This document shows, piece by piece, positions 1-9,463 of a stretch of DNA of 64,000 bases (the first letter of the stretch is position 1; each line of letters opens with the position of its first letter). This DNA is from Candidatus Thalassarchaeaceae archaeon (GTDB taxonomy: Archaea; Thermoplasmatota; Poseidoniia; Poseidoniales; Thalassarchaeaceae), in contig JAQXEZ010000012.1 of assembly GCA_029250605.1 (NCBI GenBank), positions 1 through 64,000 of the forward strand, read 5' to 3'. The notes below the pieces were generated by a model. That model was given only the letters and a program-made list of their open reading frames with translations. It had not been told where the DNA came from and searched no databases. Position numbers and translations under genes: made by a program.

Positions 1-640
1 ATGACAGGATTTTACCCCTACCCTGAGCGTACCCCACACCTCTCCCGGTCCCAAGTCTGGCCGTGCTCGCAGAATTCAATCAGTTAAGCTGGTTGATTTA
101 CCCACGAATGTACCAAACAGGCTACGGACGTTTTAGGCCCAATAAAATCGACTACCACTTGAGGCGCCGGTATTACCGCGGCGGCTGGCACCGTCCTTAC
201 CCACCCCTTATTCCAAGACCTTTGAAGAGTCAAGAAAAGCGTAGGTCTTACCCTACGCACTTGGAGTTCCCTGGTCACGATTGCTCGCATTGCCAAGTTT
301 TCGCGCCTGCTGCACCCCGTAGGGTCTGGATTCGTGTCTCAGAATCCATCTCCGGGCAATGTCTCCCAACACCCGTACGCGTTGATGGCTAGAGGGTACT
401 TTACACCCCCTACAACCTGATACGGCGCAGGCCCATCCTATGCCGCCGGAGCTTTGACCCACTCACCGTTCCAGGCGTAGTGGGCTATGGGGCATTATTC
501 TCAGTTTCCCGAGGTTATTCCCCAGCATAGGGCAGGTTACCCACGTGTTACTGAGCGGTGCGCCGAGTCCCTAAGACTCTCGACTCGCATGGCTTAATCG
601 AACTCCAATAGCGGTAGCCTCCGGCAGGATCAACCGGATT
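1..640 (-). rRNA. rrs: 16S ribosomal RNA, 5' portion (3' part lies outside the window)
   Basis: Reverse complement begins TCCGGTTGATCCTGCCGGAGGCTACCGCTATTGG near 640, the archaeal 16S 5' end; conserved 16S blocks continue to base 1. Confidence 0.96.
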
Positions 641-966
641 TCGCGTGAGCGGAATCACTGATCCTATCAGAGTCTGTTCGTCACAAGTTTCACTTATTTT
701 GGTTATTGGCGCAGGTGCACTTCATTTCGTTTCATGAAATACCCTGCTCTTGCACCCCCTATCGGGGGCCAAGTCATAATTGTGGTTAACCTCCTAAACC
801 ACGAAAAGTCTCGTGGCCGCACTTCCTCGGCAGCGTCCAGCCTGATGGAAGACGTCATGGCACTAGGTGCTCGGTCTCCAACGCCAGCTTGACGCAGCGT
901 CTCGCCGACCTTCATGCCGTATAAGAACGTGACGAGGGGTCGGATGACTCGCATCTGCGCAGTGCA

Positions 967-2913
967 CTAGTCTGCGCCGAAGAACTCTCGCAGCACCGGA
1001 TGCATCTCCATGGCCTGCTCCTTCTGTATCTGCTCGTATGTCCTGAGTATGATTCCGACTGCCAATAGGAGTCCTGTTCCGGTTGCGTTACCCACCGTGC
1101 CGAGCAGGTCTGCTCCCGCGGCGAGGAGTCCTACGAAGGCACCGGAGAACAACGTGACTGGTGGTATGTAACGTTCCAGAATCCGTTCCAGGACCACTGG
1201 GTTCTTCCGGAATCCTGGGATCTGCATCCCAGTCCTCTCGATCTGCTTCGCGACGTCCTTAGCACCCATGTTTGTGGTCTCGATCCAGAACTTCGCGAAC
1301 ACTGTCGAGCCCGCTGTCATGAAGAAAACGTACACGAAGACGTGCATCATTATCTGGCCGAGGGAGTGACCATGGACGTCTCCCTGCTGCTCCAGAAGTG
1401 GGATCAGCCAATCGCCGACCCCGTTTACCATCGAGCTGTACCATGCGAACCCGTCGTGCGGGGTCGTAGAGCCCTCATAGTAGGAGCCGAACCACTCGGA
1501 CCTGCTCCACATGCCCTCTGAGCCCACGATGGGTACGGTCTGCAATGTGGGATGACTGTGGAAGAGGAGTGTGAACATGTTGACGTTCGCGAGCAGGGCT
1601 GCCATCAGGATCACTGGGATGTTGCTGGCGTACACTAGCCTGATCGGGTACTGACCCCTGTGCCCTCTGACCTTGCCGTGCGTCAGAGGCAGCTCGAGCT
1701 TGCTCGACTCGGCATAGGCGACGACCAGGAACACGATGATCGATGATATCAGGGCGACGATTGGGTTCGCGTGCTCAAGGAGCATCATCTCGAACCCGTT
1801 CTCGCTCACCAACTGGGAGTTGCTGGCGGTCCTTAGGGTGTAGAAGATCATAGGCAGTGTGCCTGAAGGGGGGTTTTCGAAGGACATTGGCTGCCCGTCG
1901 TAGGTGGGCAGTGGAGACAGAGTCCCCACGAATGTCGATTGGGCGACTCCAGCGGCGATGAAAAGCGAGATTCCGCTCCCTATCCCCCACTTGCTCACGA
2001 GCTCGTCCAGGAGGAACACGAGAAGCGAGCCCAGGAAGAGCTGGACTACGATTACCGCACCGGCCCAGCCCTCTCCGTAGTCGAGTATCAGTGATGGCGA
2101 TGGGTCGAGGAAACCGTACACCTGTGGTATCGACTCGATTGGGATCATGATGAGTACCAGAATCTTCTGCACCCCTTGGTACAGCTGCTTGTCTGCGGAA
2201 TCCTGTAGGTCTAGTTGGATTATCTTGGCCCCGGAGAACAGTTGCATTATGATAGACCCGGTGACTATGGGGCCTATCCCCAGGTGCATGATCGAACCCG
2301 ATGCTCCGGCCATGATTGCCCTGAATGAGGAGAAGACATCCAGAGTGGTGTCTGACAGACCGTAGATCATCACGTTGGTCATAATGAAGTAGATGATCAG
2401 GACGAGGGTTGTGGTCCAGAGTTTCTGGTTGAATCTGACGTGACCCTCTGGCTTGGAGATGCTGGGATAGACGTCTACTAGGCGCTTCAGCCCGTACAGC
2501 CTGCTGCCGCCATCGCCTGAGTACAATAGGCACGACAGTGCCAGGCCGACTGCTAGGCCGAACAGTGCGACTCCCACTAGAAGGAACCCCATTGCTGCCT
2601 TGTCGACCCATCCCCAGTAAGAAAATGCAAGGACTATGGCTAACCAGGAGTAAGCCTTTGCGTACTTGCCTACCACTGGAATCTGGCTCACCGACTCGGG
2701 TAGGTCGGTCATCGTACCCCACATAACGAAGGCGATGTAGGGGATCGATGTTGCAAGCAGTATCAGAGCCCAGCTCTGTTGATCGCCACCTGCAGAGAAT
2801 GGGTTTAGTGACCAAACTAGGTTCAGCTCATCCTTTACCCAGTAGTAGAGAGCTCCCCAGTACATCGCACACATGGCGATGACGCCGAACCAGTTCGGGC
2901 CTCTGTTTGCCAT
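967..2913 (-). CDS. secY: Preprotein translocase subunit SecY with N-terminal four-TM extension
   Basis: SecY motifs (LKRLVDVYPSISKPEGHVRFNQKLW..., GIGSGISLFIAAGVAQ) at the end of the spc operon; 648 aa with about 140 aa preceding the usual SecY start. Confidence 0.95.
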   Translation of the reverse strand: MANRGPNWFGVIAMCAMYWGALYYWVKDELNLVWSLNPFSAGGDQQSWALILLATSIPYIAFVMWGTMTDLPESVSQIPVVGKYAKAYSWLAIVLAFSYWGWVDKAAMGFLLVGVALFGLAVGLALSCLLYSGDGGSRLYGLKRLVDVYPSISKPEGHVRFNQKLWTTTLVLIIYFIMTNVMIYGLSDTTLDVFSSFRAIMAGASGSIMHLGIGPIVTGSIIMQLFSGAKIIQLDLQDSADKQLYQGVQKILVLIMIPIESIPQVYGFLDPSPSLILDYGEGWAGAVIVVQLFLGSLLVFLLDELVSKWGIGSGISLFIAAGVAQSTFVGTLSPLPTYDGQPMSFENPPSGTLPMIFYTLRTASNSQLVSENGFEMMLLEHANPIVALISSIIVFLVVAYAESSKLELPLTHGKVRGHRGQYPIRLVYASNIPVILMAALLANVNMFTLLFHSHPTLQTVPIVGSEGMWSRSEWFGSYYEGSTTPHDGFAWYSSMVNGVGDWLIPLLEQQGDVHGHSLGQIMMHVFVYVFFMTAGSTVFAKFWIETTNMGAKDVAKQIERTGMQIPGFRKNPVVLERILERYIPPVTLFSGAFVGLLAAGADLLGTVGNATGTGLLLAVGIILRTYEQIQKEQAMEMHPVLREFFGAD

Positions 2914-2937
2914 TCTCTAGCCTCCAATGGGGAGAAG

Positions 2938-3357
2938 CTACTCCTCTTCCCACTCACCCCAGTCTTCACCTTCGCCGATCTTGACAGATCCACCTGCGGC
3001 CTCTACTTTCTGGATTGCCTTGGCACTGGCCTCGTTGACCATGATCGTCAGGGGCCTGTCTATGCCACCCCTGCCCAGAAGCTTGTCGAATCCCATCTCT
3101 GTGAGGTTTATCGAGTCTCCCTCGGCTATCTCGACTACCTGGCCGAGGTTGATTGAGGAGTTCACCACTCGTAGACCTGGGTGGCGGTTGAACCCGTGCA
3201 TACCCCAGTGGCCTGGCATGTACTTCAGCCTGGTCATCACCTTGTGCTTGTTCAGGCCGGCGTTTCCTCTGCCGCCCCTCTTGCCGGCCCCTCTGCCAGC
3301 CTTCTTGCCACGGCCGTGGTATCTGCTCCCCCTGAATTTGTTAGTCCTTGAAACCAT
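2938..3357 (-). CDS. rpl15: 50S ribosomal protein uL15
   Basis: Sequence (RGSRYHGRGKKAGRGAGKRGGRGNAG) and operon position. Confidence 0.94.
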   Translation of the reverse strand: MVSRTNKFRGSRYHGRGKKAGRGAGKRGGRGNAGLNKHKVMTRLKYMPGHWGMHGFNRHPGLRVVNSSINLGQVVEIAEGDSINLTEMGFDKLLGRGGIDRPLTIMVNEASAKAIQKVEAAGGSVKIGEGEDWGEWEEE

Positions 3358-3366
3358 GTTATCCCC

Positions 3367-3837
3367 TCAGAACATCCTCGCTGCTAGTTCGCCTATCCCG
3401 TCTCCACGGAAGCCCAGCGCCCCCCCTATGGAGTACGCCCTCTTGATTCCGCCCCATCCCTTGGACCCCCTTGGGGGATGTAGCCTGAAAACTGGCTTCA
3501 TTCCCTCGACGTCCTTTGTGGTGGCTTCACCGGAGGCGATGGCCTTCGAGAGTGATTTGATCGTGGAGTGCTCGCTGGCAGACTTGACCAGTGAGTCGGT
3601 GACTCGGTGGTTCCCGACCATCCTCCCCCTCTCCTTGATCAGGGTGCCAATCGTATCTGCATCTACCTCTCCCCACGTGACGTAGTCCTTTACCTTCTGC
3701 AGCATTCCATCATAGGAATCGGTCTTTGGGACGAGGACCGCGTGGTTGACGCGAGTCAGGTTGAGCATCGCCATCGTGTCGCGGATCTTCTTCGTGACTC
3801 CGCGGTCGCTGCGGACTCTGATTACCATGTATGTCAT
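3367..3837 (-). CDS. rpl30: 50S ribosomal protein uL30
   Basis: MTYMVIRVRSDRGVTKKIRDTMAMLNLTRVNHAVLVP; start trimmed from the longer ORF 3367..4137. Confidence 0.94.
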   Translation of the reverse strand: MTYMVIRVRSDRGVTKKIRDTMAMLNLTRVNHAVLVPKTDSYDGMLQKVKDYVTWGEVDADTIGTLIKERGRMVGNHRVTDSLVKSASEHSTIKSLSKAIASGEATTKDVEGMKPVFRLHPPRGSKGWGGIKRAYSIGGALGFRGDGIGELAARMF

Positions 3838-4598
3838 GCGTTTCTCCTCCCTATGGTGATGTGGAGCTTCTCCCTTACCTGGTCGTTGACCTTTGCTCGG
3901 CCGAGAACCTCCAATGCGTTGAATGTGGCCTTTGCGAAGTTGATTGTCGACCTGGTCTGTCCGGAGGAGCGTGACCACACGTCTTCCACGCCGGCTAGTT
4001 TCAGGACCCTCCTGCCGTAGTCGCCGATGACCAGCCCCTTCCCTGATGGGGCGGGTAGTAGGGTCACTCTGGTTGATCCGGAGCGTCCCGTCGCCTTGAA
4101 TGGGATGCTGTTTCCAGGTCCCTCGGCCGACTCCCAAGAACCGTTGCCCCTGAATACTGGGACGAGGTTGAGTTTTGCCTGCGTTATCGCCTTCTGGATT
4201 GTGCTAGCTACCTCCTTGCCCTTGCATATTGATAGTCCCACGTAGCCGTCCCCGTTTCCTACGGCGCAGAGCACGTTGAATCTCACGCGCCGACCCGAGT
4301 CGGTCATCCTCTGGATCATGTTGACGCTGAGGACGTCGTCGTCCATCTCGGGGAGTAGTGCGTCTACTATCTCCACCTCTCTGATTGGGAATCCTGTTGC
4401 TAGTGCCTCCTCGTAGGTGAGGATCTCGCCGTTCATGACCATGCGTCCAAGCCTGGTCCTCGGGGTCCAGTTCCTCAGTGCCGCTAGAGGGTCGGGGCCG
4501 CGTCTCCTAGGGGCGTCTTCATCGACCGGTGCGAGAGCCAATGCTATCCCCGGTGCTATTGGTGCGTCCTTCTCTTCGGTACTGGTTTCCTCTGTCAT
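3834..4598 (-). CDS. rps5: 30S ribosomal protein uS5
   Basis: S5 motif RMTDSGRRVRFNVLCAVGNGDGYVGLSICKGKEV; start trimmed to MTEETSTEEKDAP. Confidence 0.94.
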   Translation of the reverse strand: MTEETSTEEKDAPIAPGIALALAPVDEDAPRRRGPDPLAALRNWTPRTRLGRMVMNGEILTYEEALATGFPIREVEIVDALLPEMDDDVLSVNMIQRMTDSGRRVRFNVLCAVGNGDGYVGLSICKGKEVASTIQKAITQAKLNLVPVFRGNGSWESAEGPGNSIPFKATGRSGSTRVTLLPAPSGKGLVIGDYGRRVLKLAGVEDVWSRSSGQTRSTINFAKATFNALEVLGRAKVNDQVREKLHITIGRRNA

Positions 4599-5113
4599 CA
4601 CTTTCCACCTCCTATCGACTTCTTTGTAGTGGCCACTGCCTTGGCGATTCCCTCTCCGATGTGCTCGCCGTTGATCCTTCCTTCCGAGGGAAGGACCTCG
4701 TCCGAGTGTGGGATCTCCATGCCGGCATCGACCATTCCCTTCAGGGCAGCATATGCCCTGTTTCCGGATGAAGATGCTGCTAGCCCGATGTCCAGGATGG
4801 CCTGAGAGTGGCCGTTCGATATTGCCGAGGTGGCCATTGCGAATCCGGCTAGGTAGCATGCAGGGACTGACTTCCTTGAAGCGTCTGAGGGCCACTTGTG
4901 CGAGTCAACGAGGGACTTGCCCGTGATTGACGCCAGCACTCTGTCACCTTCTGGCTCGTACGCCACTAGTTGGCAGGTTACTTGGGTGTTCGAGACACGT
5001 ACGACTGCCCGGGGTGCCCCTCCGCGGAGCATCCTCGACCTTCGGTGGTAGTCAGTCTCAGCGTTTCTCCTTCTCTTGAATCTAAGTCTCTGGTTTCTTC
5101 CCTTTGCCATCAC
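4598..5113 (-). CDS. rpl18: 50S ribosomal protein uL18
   Basis: RFKRRRNAETDYHRRSRMLRGGAPRAVVRVSNTQVTCQLV; operon order. Confidence 0.94.
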   Translation of the reverse strand: MMAKGRNQRLRFKRRRNAETDYHRRSRMLRGGAPRAVVRVSNTQVTCQLVAYEPEGDRVLASITGKSLVDSHKWPSDASRKSVPACYLAGFAMATSAISNGHSQAILDIGLAASSSGNRAYAALKGMVDAGMEIPHSDEVLPSEGRINGEHIGEGIAKAVATTKKSIGGGK

Positions 5114-5586
5114 TCATCACCTCCCAGTGAAATCCCATCCAGTTCTATGTTGCTCCTCAGGTGAGATGTGGAACGGTAGGATCCGCCCTTCGCCTTGCGG
5201 TAGAAGTACCTGTATTGCGAGGGGGTGATCTTGCTCCCCTCCCTGAGTTCCTTGAGGACCCTCCTCTGGGCCCTTATCTTGGACATCCACCTCTGCTTTC
5301 GGGGGCTTCGGGAATTCGCGCTACCGCTTCTGGAGCCATGGCCCTTCCTCCTCCCCTTGGACTTCTGGAATGCGGACTTGCGAGCCCTGGAACGGCTCGT
5401 GCCCTTGATTGGCTTAGCCTTGATTATCCCATCTTCTATGAGGAGCCTCACGTCATTCCTCTGGACTGCATCAGCGACTTCGCTGAGGTAGTCGGGGTTG
5501 ACCCATATTCTGTGGATTCCCACGGTCTTGCCCTCCTTCCTCGAGAGGATCTCGGCTGCCATCCTCTTCTGGTTTGACAAGAACAT
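5110..5586 (-). CDS. rpl19e: 50S ribosomal protein eL19
   Basis: NQKRMAAEILSRKEGKTVGIHRIWVNPDYLSEVADAVQRNDVRLLIEDG. Confidence 0.94.
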   Translation of the reverse strand: MFLSNQKRMAAEILSRKEGKTVGIHRIWVNPDYLSEVADAVQRNDVRLLIEDGIIKAKPIKGTSRSRARKSAFQKSKGRRKGHGSRSGSANSRSPRKQRWMSKIRAQRRVLKELREGSKITPSQYRYFYRKAKGGSYRSTSHLRSNIELDGISLGGDE

Positions 5587-6281
5587 CAGAGATCACCCCT
5601 CTTGTCTATCTGGCGCCGATTCAGGACCCTCAGGCCCAACTCGTCTGCCCTGTCGTGGATTCGTGATCTCTTCCTGTTTCCTACGCTCGAGCCTATTCTC
5701 ACTGCTTGCTTCTCTGGGTCGAGCCCGTCTAGGTGGTCTGCCTTGTGGACGATGACCTCCTCGAATCCAGAGGGGTGCAGTCCTCTAGCGGCTGCGACCT
5801 TGCCGTACCCTACGCGGGCCATGGGGGTGCGGTACTTCCTGTTCTTCCTCATGCTCGAGTCATCCCCCTTCGGCTTCCTGTATCCGGTCTTGGATAGTCT
5901 CCTGTACCTGAACCACTCTTGCCTGCGGAACGTGGGCTGCTTCTTGCTCTGCTCTGAGCGCATCTTGAGTGCGGATTTGGTGGATTCGTCCAAGACTGGC
6001 TTCTGCCTTGCTGTGTGCAATACGTCCCATTCCTCGAAGTCGCCCTCTTCCTCGAAGTCGCCCTCTTCCTCGTCCGGGGATTCTTCCTTGGGGATCTCTT
6101 CCTTGGGGATCTCTTCCTTGGGTTCCTCTTGGAGAGTCTCATCGGGAGTCTCTGCCGTGGTGTCCTCTCCCTCGCTTAACCTTGCGATTAGATCTGCCTT
6201 CTTTCCAGAGACTGGTAGGCCCCTTTCCCTGAGTAGTTCCTTCAACTCAGCGACTGTCAGATTCTCGTATGCCATTCTCAT
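5586..6281 (-). CDS. rpl32e: 50S ribosomal protein eL32 with N-terminal SAP-like domain and acidic repeat linker
   Basis: C-terminal eL32 (FRRQEWFRYRRLSKTGYRKPKGDDSSMRKNRKYRTPMARVGYG); N-terminal LTVAELKELLRERGLPVSGKKADLIARL is SAP-like; EEIPKEEIPKEE / EEEGDFEEEGDFEE linker. Confidence 0.92.
   Translation of the reverse strand: MRMAYENLTVAELKELLRERGLPVSGKKADLIARLSEGEDTTAETPDETLQEEPKEEIPKEEIPKEESPDEEEGDFEEEGDFEEWDVLHTARQKPVLDESTKSALKMRSEQSKKQPTFRRQEWFRYRRLSKTGYRKPKGDDSSMRKNRKYRTPMARVGYGKVAAARGLHPSGFEEVIVHKADHLDGLDPEKQAVRIGSSVGNRKRSRIHDRADELGLRVLNRRQIDKRGDL
6031..6125. repeat. Short in-frame tandem repeats in the eL32 linker: an 18-nt unit twice (6031-6048, 6049-6066) and a 15-nt unit about 3x (6082-6125, third imperfect)
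   Basis: tcctcgaagtcgccctct x2; tcttccttggggatc x2 plus tcttccttgggttcc. Confidence 0.9.
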
Positions 6282-6829
6282 GCCCCCTTGGAAGTGATGT
6301 ATATTCCGTCCTGGAATACTCTAGGATCCCTCTTCTTTACCTTGCAGGCCTTCTCTATGTTTGCCGCTGACTGGCCAACCTTCTCTCGGTCGGCCCCTGT
6401 AACAATTACGTCGGATTTCCCCTCGATCTTCACTTGGACCTCCGAGGGAGTCCAAGGTAGCTTAGCCACCCTAGGGACCTTCTCACCGAGCATATTGGTG
6501 ATTGTGAACTTGTTTCCATCGACCTTGAGGGTCATCGGGAAGTGGCTGAAAACTGCCTTTAGGCGGTATTCGAATCCCTCGTCTAGGCCCTTGACCATGT
6601 TTCGGAGATGTGCCGCCCAGGTTCCGGCTATTGCCTTCTCGGACCTTCTTGGAAGTTTGCAGTACACCTCTATCCCGTCATCAATCTGCCTCAGGGAGAC
6701 GCTGTTGTGTGTGAATTCTCGAGAGAGGCTGTTGCCGTCCTTGTTGAGCGTCACGGAATTGCCATCCATGCTGGCGCCCATTCCTTCGGGCAGGATGATG
6801 CTGTGGGACACTATAGCTACTCTTGGCAT
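6278..6829 (-). CDS. rpl6: 50S ribosomal protein uL6
   Basis: ISHSIILPEGMGASMDGNSVTLNKDG-type archaeal L6 and operon order. Confidence 0.93.
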   Translation of the reverse strand: MPRVAIVSHSIILPEGMGASMDGNSVTLNKDGNSLSREFTHNSVSLRQIDDGIEVYCKLPRRSEKAIAGTWAAHLRNMVKGLDEGFEYRLKAVFSHFPMTLKVDGNKFTITNMLGEKVPRVAKLPWTPSEVQVKIEGKSDVIVTGADREKVGQSAANIEKACKVKKRDPRVFQDGIYITSKGA

Positions 6830-6840
6830 TCTTATTCCTC

Positions 6841-7230
6841 CTAGAAAACATATGCGAGCAGTCTTCCGCCCACCCTCTCCTTCTTCGCTTCTGAGTGATC
6901 CATTATCCCCTGGTTAGTTGTCAGGATTAGGAGGCCGAAGTCCCTTGCAGGCAGGTACCTTGACTCCCACTTGTCGAAGTCAGACCTCTTGACCGAGTGC
7001 CTGGGCTTGATAACCCCGCACTTGTTGATGGCCCCTATCAGGGAGACTCTGAATGCCCCTCCCCTGCCGTCATCTAGCTTCTCGAATTCTCCGAGATAGC
7101 CGGATGTCTGCATTATGGAGAGCATGCTGCCGAGGAGTTTGCTAGCGGGTCGCACGGTTACTTCGTACTTGCCTGCGCTCTCAGCGTTGTATATCGTCGT
7201 GAAGGCATCATTCAATGGGTCAAACTGCAT
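6841..7230 (-). CDS. rps8: 30S ribosomal protein uS8
   Basis: DPLNDAFTTIYNAESAGKYEVTVRPASKLLGSMLSIMQ; operon order. Confidence 0.94.
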   Translation of the reverse strand: MQFDPLNDAFTTIYNAESAGKYEVTVRPASKLLGSMLSIMQTSGYLGEFEKLDDGRGGAFRVSLIGAINKCGVIKPRHSVKRSDFDKWESRYLPARDFGLLILTTNQGIMDHSEAKKERVGGRLLAYVF

Positions 7231-7241
7231 CTTTCATCACC

Positions 7242-7394
7242 TCATGAGTATTTCTTGAATCCTATGTTCGGGGCCACATCTCGGAAGCACTGTCTGCAGA
7301 GCCTCAGGCCATGTCTTCGAATCATTCCTCTCTTTCGGCCGCAGCGTCTGCAGCCGATGCTTCTTCCAATCTTCTCCCCGTGATCGCGTGCCAT
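7242..7394 (-). CDS. rps14: 30S ribosomal protein uS14 (50 aa, zinc-binding type)
   Basis: Translated by eye: [50 protein letters not shown]; CxxC...CxxC; absent from the ORF track because it is short. Confidence 0.95.
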   Translation of the reverse strand: MARDHGEKIGRSIGCRRCGRKRGMIRRHGLRLCRQCFRDVAPNIGFKKYS

Positions 7395-7398
7395 ACTA

Positions 7399-7926
7399 TT
7401 ACTCCTCCACAATTTTCAGACCGAACTTGCCTGCGAACCAGTCCTTGGACTCGTCACGGCCGACTCTATGAGGGAAGGAAACCCTCGACTTCCTCCGCCT
7501 TCTCCTGGATACTCGGTGGCCCGGCCTCTCAAGGACGACATTGATGTCCATGCCGAAGATGCCGATGTCGGGATCGTACTTCTGGTCGGGGAAGTCGGTG
7601 TAGTCTGAAATGCCGAATGAGAGGTTTCCTGAGATGTCGAAGTTGTATGCGGGCAGGGTGTGGTCTCTGACCCAGAATGCGTCCTTGAGGAACGACTCGA
7701 CCTTGTCATGGCCGCGTATGGTCACCTTGCATCCAATTGGTGCGCCCTTCCTTGTCCCCAGGTCCCTGTTTGTCTTGGTGGACAGGGTCCTTGACGGGGT
7801 CATTCCAGTCAGTACTTCCAAGACCCTCTCGGCCAGTTGGAGGCGCCTGCCTCCCTCTCCGACTCCGATGTTCACCGTCACCTTGGTGATCGAGGGGGAA
7901 AGCATTGGGTTGGATGATTCGCTCAT
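7399..7926 (-). CDS. rpl5: 50S ribosomal protein uL5
   Basis: [58 protein letters not shown]. Confidence 0.95.
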   Translation of the reverse strand: MSESSNPMLSPSITKVTVNIGVGEGGRRLQLAERVLEVLTGMTPSRTLSTKTNRDLGTRKGAPIGCKVTIRGHDKVESFLKDAFWVRDHTLPAYNFDISGNLSFGISDYTDFPDQKYDPDIGIFGMDINVVLERPGHRVSRRRRRKSRVSFPHRVGRDESKDWFAGKFGLKIVEE

Positions 7927-8621
7927 GACTCATCCCCCAGTGGTATGTCAGTCTCCTTGCTGATGATGAAGACGTAGTCCGTGATAGTCCCGAACTCCTC
8001 GAAAATTGTCTCATTTGGCTTCGATGACCTCTTGATGTCTTGGTCCTTGATTACAGCGGTCTCTCCGATGTGGCTCCCACCCGTCAGGTATGCCTTGGCA
8101 CCCTTCTTCATCTCGATGTGGGAGGTTATCTTCTGATCTGGAAGGGATATCACTAGTGAGTCCCCGGTCTTGTAGTCTGGAGACTTGTCCAAGACGATGT
8201 TCCTTCCATCGTGCAGATGAACCTGGGTCTTGCCGCCCTTTACGGTGGTCTTGCCCTTGACTCTGCAGATCTTGCTTCCTGCTGCCTTCTTTGGGATCGA
8301 CCTGTATCGCAGCTTTCCATTGGTGTCGAGGATGCATCGGAAGTTCTCCTCACCAACGGTGAGGACGTCCATCAGACCAACTCCACGGGCTCTGTCTGTC
8401 TCGACCTTGCCATCCACCATCACGCTTCGTGCGTGAAGAATCCTCTTTGCCTCCCTCATGTTATGAGCGAGGCCGAGGACGTCTCTGAGTATGATTCCTA
8501 GTGGCATGCACATCTCTATCTGGTGACCGCTTGGGTTTGGCTTCTGTGCCCAGATGTTGGTCTTCCTAGTCAGTGGCCAGGTCCTCGGCATGACTAGCCT
8601 CTTGTGGTGACTTCTGCTCAT
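7923..8621 (-). CDS. rps4e: 30S ribosomal protein eS4
   Basis: HHKRLVMPRTWPLTRKTNIWAQKPNPSGHQIEMCMPLGIILRDVLGLAHNMREAKRIL. Confidence 0.95.
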   Translation of the reverse strand: MSRSHHKRLVMPRTWPLTRKTNIWAQKPNPSGHQIEMCMPLGIILRDVLGLAHNMREAKRILHARSVMVDGKVETDRARGVGLMDVLTVGEENFRCILDTNGKLRYRSIPKKAAGSKICRVKGKTTVKGGKTQVHLHDGRNIVLDKSPDYKTGDSLVISLPDQKITSHIEMKKGAKAYLTGGSHIGETAVIKDQDIKRSSKPNETIFEEFGTITDYVFIISKETDIPLGDES

Positions 8622-9064
8622 TCTGAGTCACCTCCTGTGGACCTATCGACGATCCTCTTGATTCGTACTGGATCTCCCTCGAACAGCTTCGTCACTATGA
8701 CGTTTGATGGGTTGACGGGGACGGCTTCTTCCTTCCCATCGGCAGTGGTCTGAGTCAGGCCGTCGACGAAAATGAGACCTCTCTTTGTATCTACTGATGC
8801 GACCTTGGCCTTCACTCCAGCCCTCCCCCTTGGCTGTCCGAGCCTCTTTCCTCTGGAGTCAGACTTGACACTGTTCGGGTGACTGAAGTCACCTCTGGTA
8901 ACCTCGACCTCGTCCCCGACCCTGATGGTCACCGAACGTACCTGTCTTAGGTCTGGATCGTCGGAGACGAGACGGGCTCGCATCCTCTTCCTCTTTACGT
9001 GAGTAGGGGCATCCCTCTGGGACATTCTCTGCTTTCCTGCTTTCTTGCTTACCATTCTAATCAC
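8618..9064 (-). CDS. rpl24: 50S ribosomal protein uL24
   Basis: RSVTIRVGDEVEVTRGDFS...; operon order. Confidence 0.93.
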   Translation of the reverse strand: MIRMVSKKAGKQRMSQRDAPTHVKRKRMRARLVSDDPDLRQVRSVTIRVGDEVEVTRGDFSHPNSVKSDSRGKRLGQPRGRAGVKAKVASVDTKRGLIFVDGLTQTTADGKEEAVPVNPSNVIVTKLFEGDPVRIKRIVDRSTGGDSE

Positions 9065-9463
9065 CTACACTATCTGTTTGGCCGTAGCCGCTATCCTTGG
9101 CCATCTCTCAGCAGCTTCCCTACTGACTGGACCCTTGATGTCGGAACCCTGGACGTCCCCTCTATCATTCGTGATAACGCAGGCGTTGTCCTCGAACTGG
9201 ACCCACGTCCCATCGACCCTTCTGAAAGGTCTGGATTGACGCACGATCACTGCAGTGTATATCTGTCGCCTTGTCTCAGGCGTACCTCTCCTGACAGTGA
9301 CCCTGATCATGTCGCCGACCCCTGCTGACGGGTACCTTCTGGCAACTCCACCCTTCTTCAGGACGGTGATCAGTTGCACAACCTTGGCACCGGTGTTGTC
9401 GACGCACTCAAGACGCGCCTGAGTCGGGAGGCCGGATGTCACTCTGCCGGCTATCCCCTTCAT
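9065..9463 (-). CDS. rpl14: 50S ribosomal protein uL14
   Basis: RLECVDNTGAKVVQLITVLKKGGVARRYPSAGVGDMIRVTVRRG; start trimmed to MKGIAGRV. Confidence 0.95.
   Translation of the reverse strand: MKGIAGRVTSGLPTQARLECVDNTGAKVVQLITVLKKGGVARRYPSAGVGDMIRVTVRRGTPETRRQIYTAVIVRQSRPFRRVDGTWVQFEDNACVITNDRGDVQGSDIKGPVSREAAERWPRIAATAKQIV

Noticed and set aside
703-954. 83-aa minus-strand ORF between secY and 16S rRNA
   Set aside because: Composition does not look protein-like and it sits in the expected rRNA promoter/leader; no family recognised.
1775-2815. 346-aa ORF in another frame of the same (minus) strand as secY
   Set aside because: Arg/Ser/Pro/His-rich out-of-frame translation of a confidently identified secY.
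5602-6297. 231-aa plus-strand ORF antisense to eL32
   Set aside because: Mirror of the eL32 gene; Ser/Leu/Phe-rich low-complexity product typical of an antisense shadow ORF.
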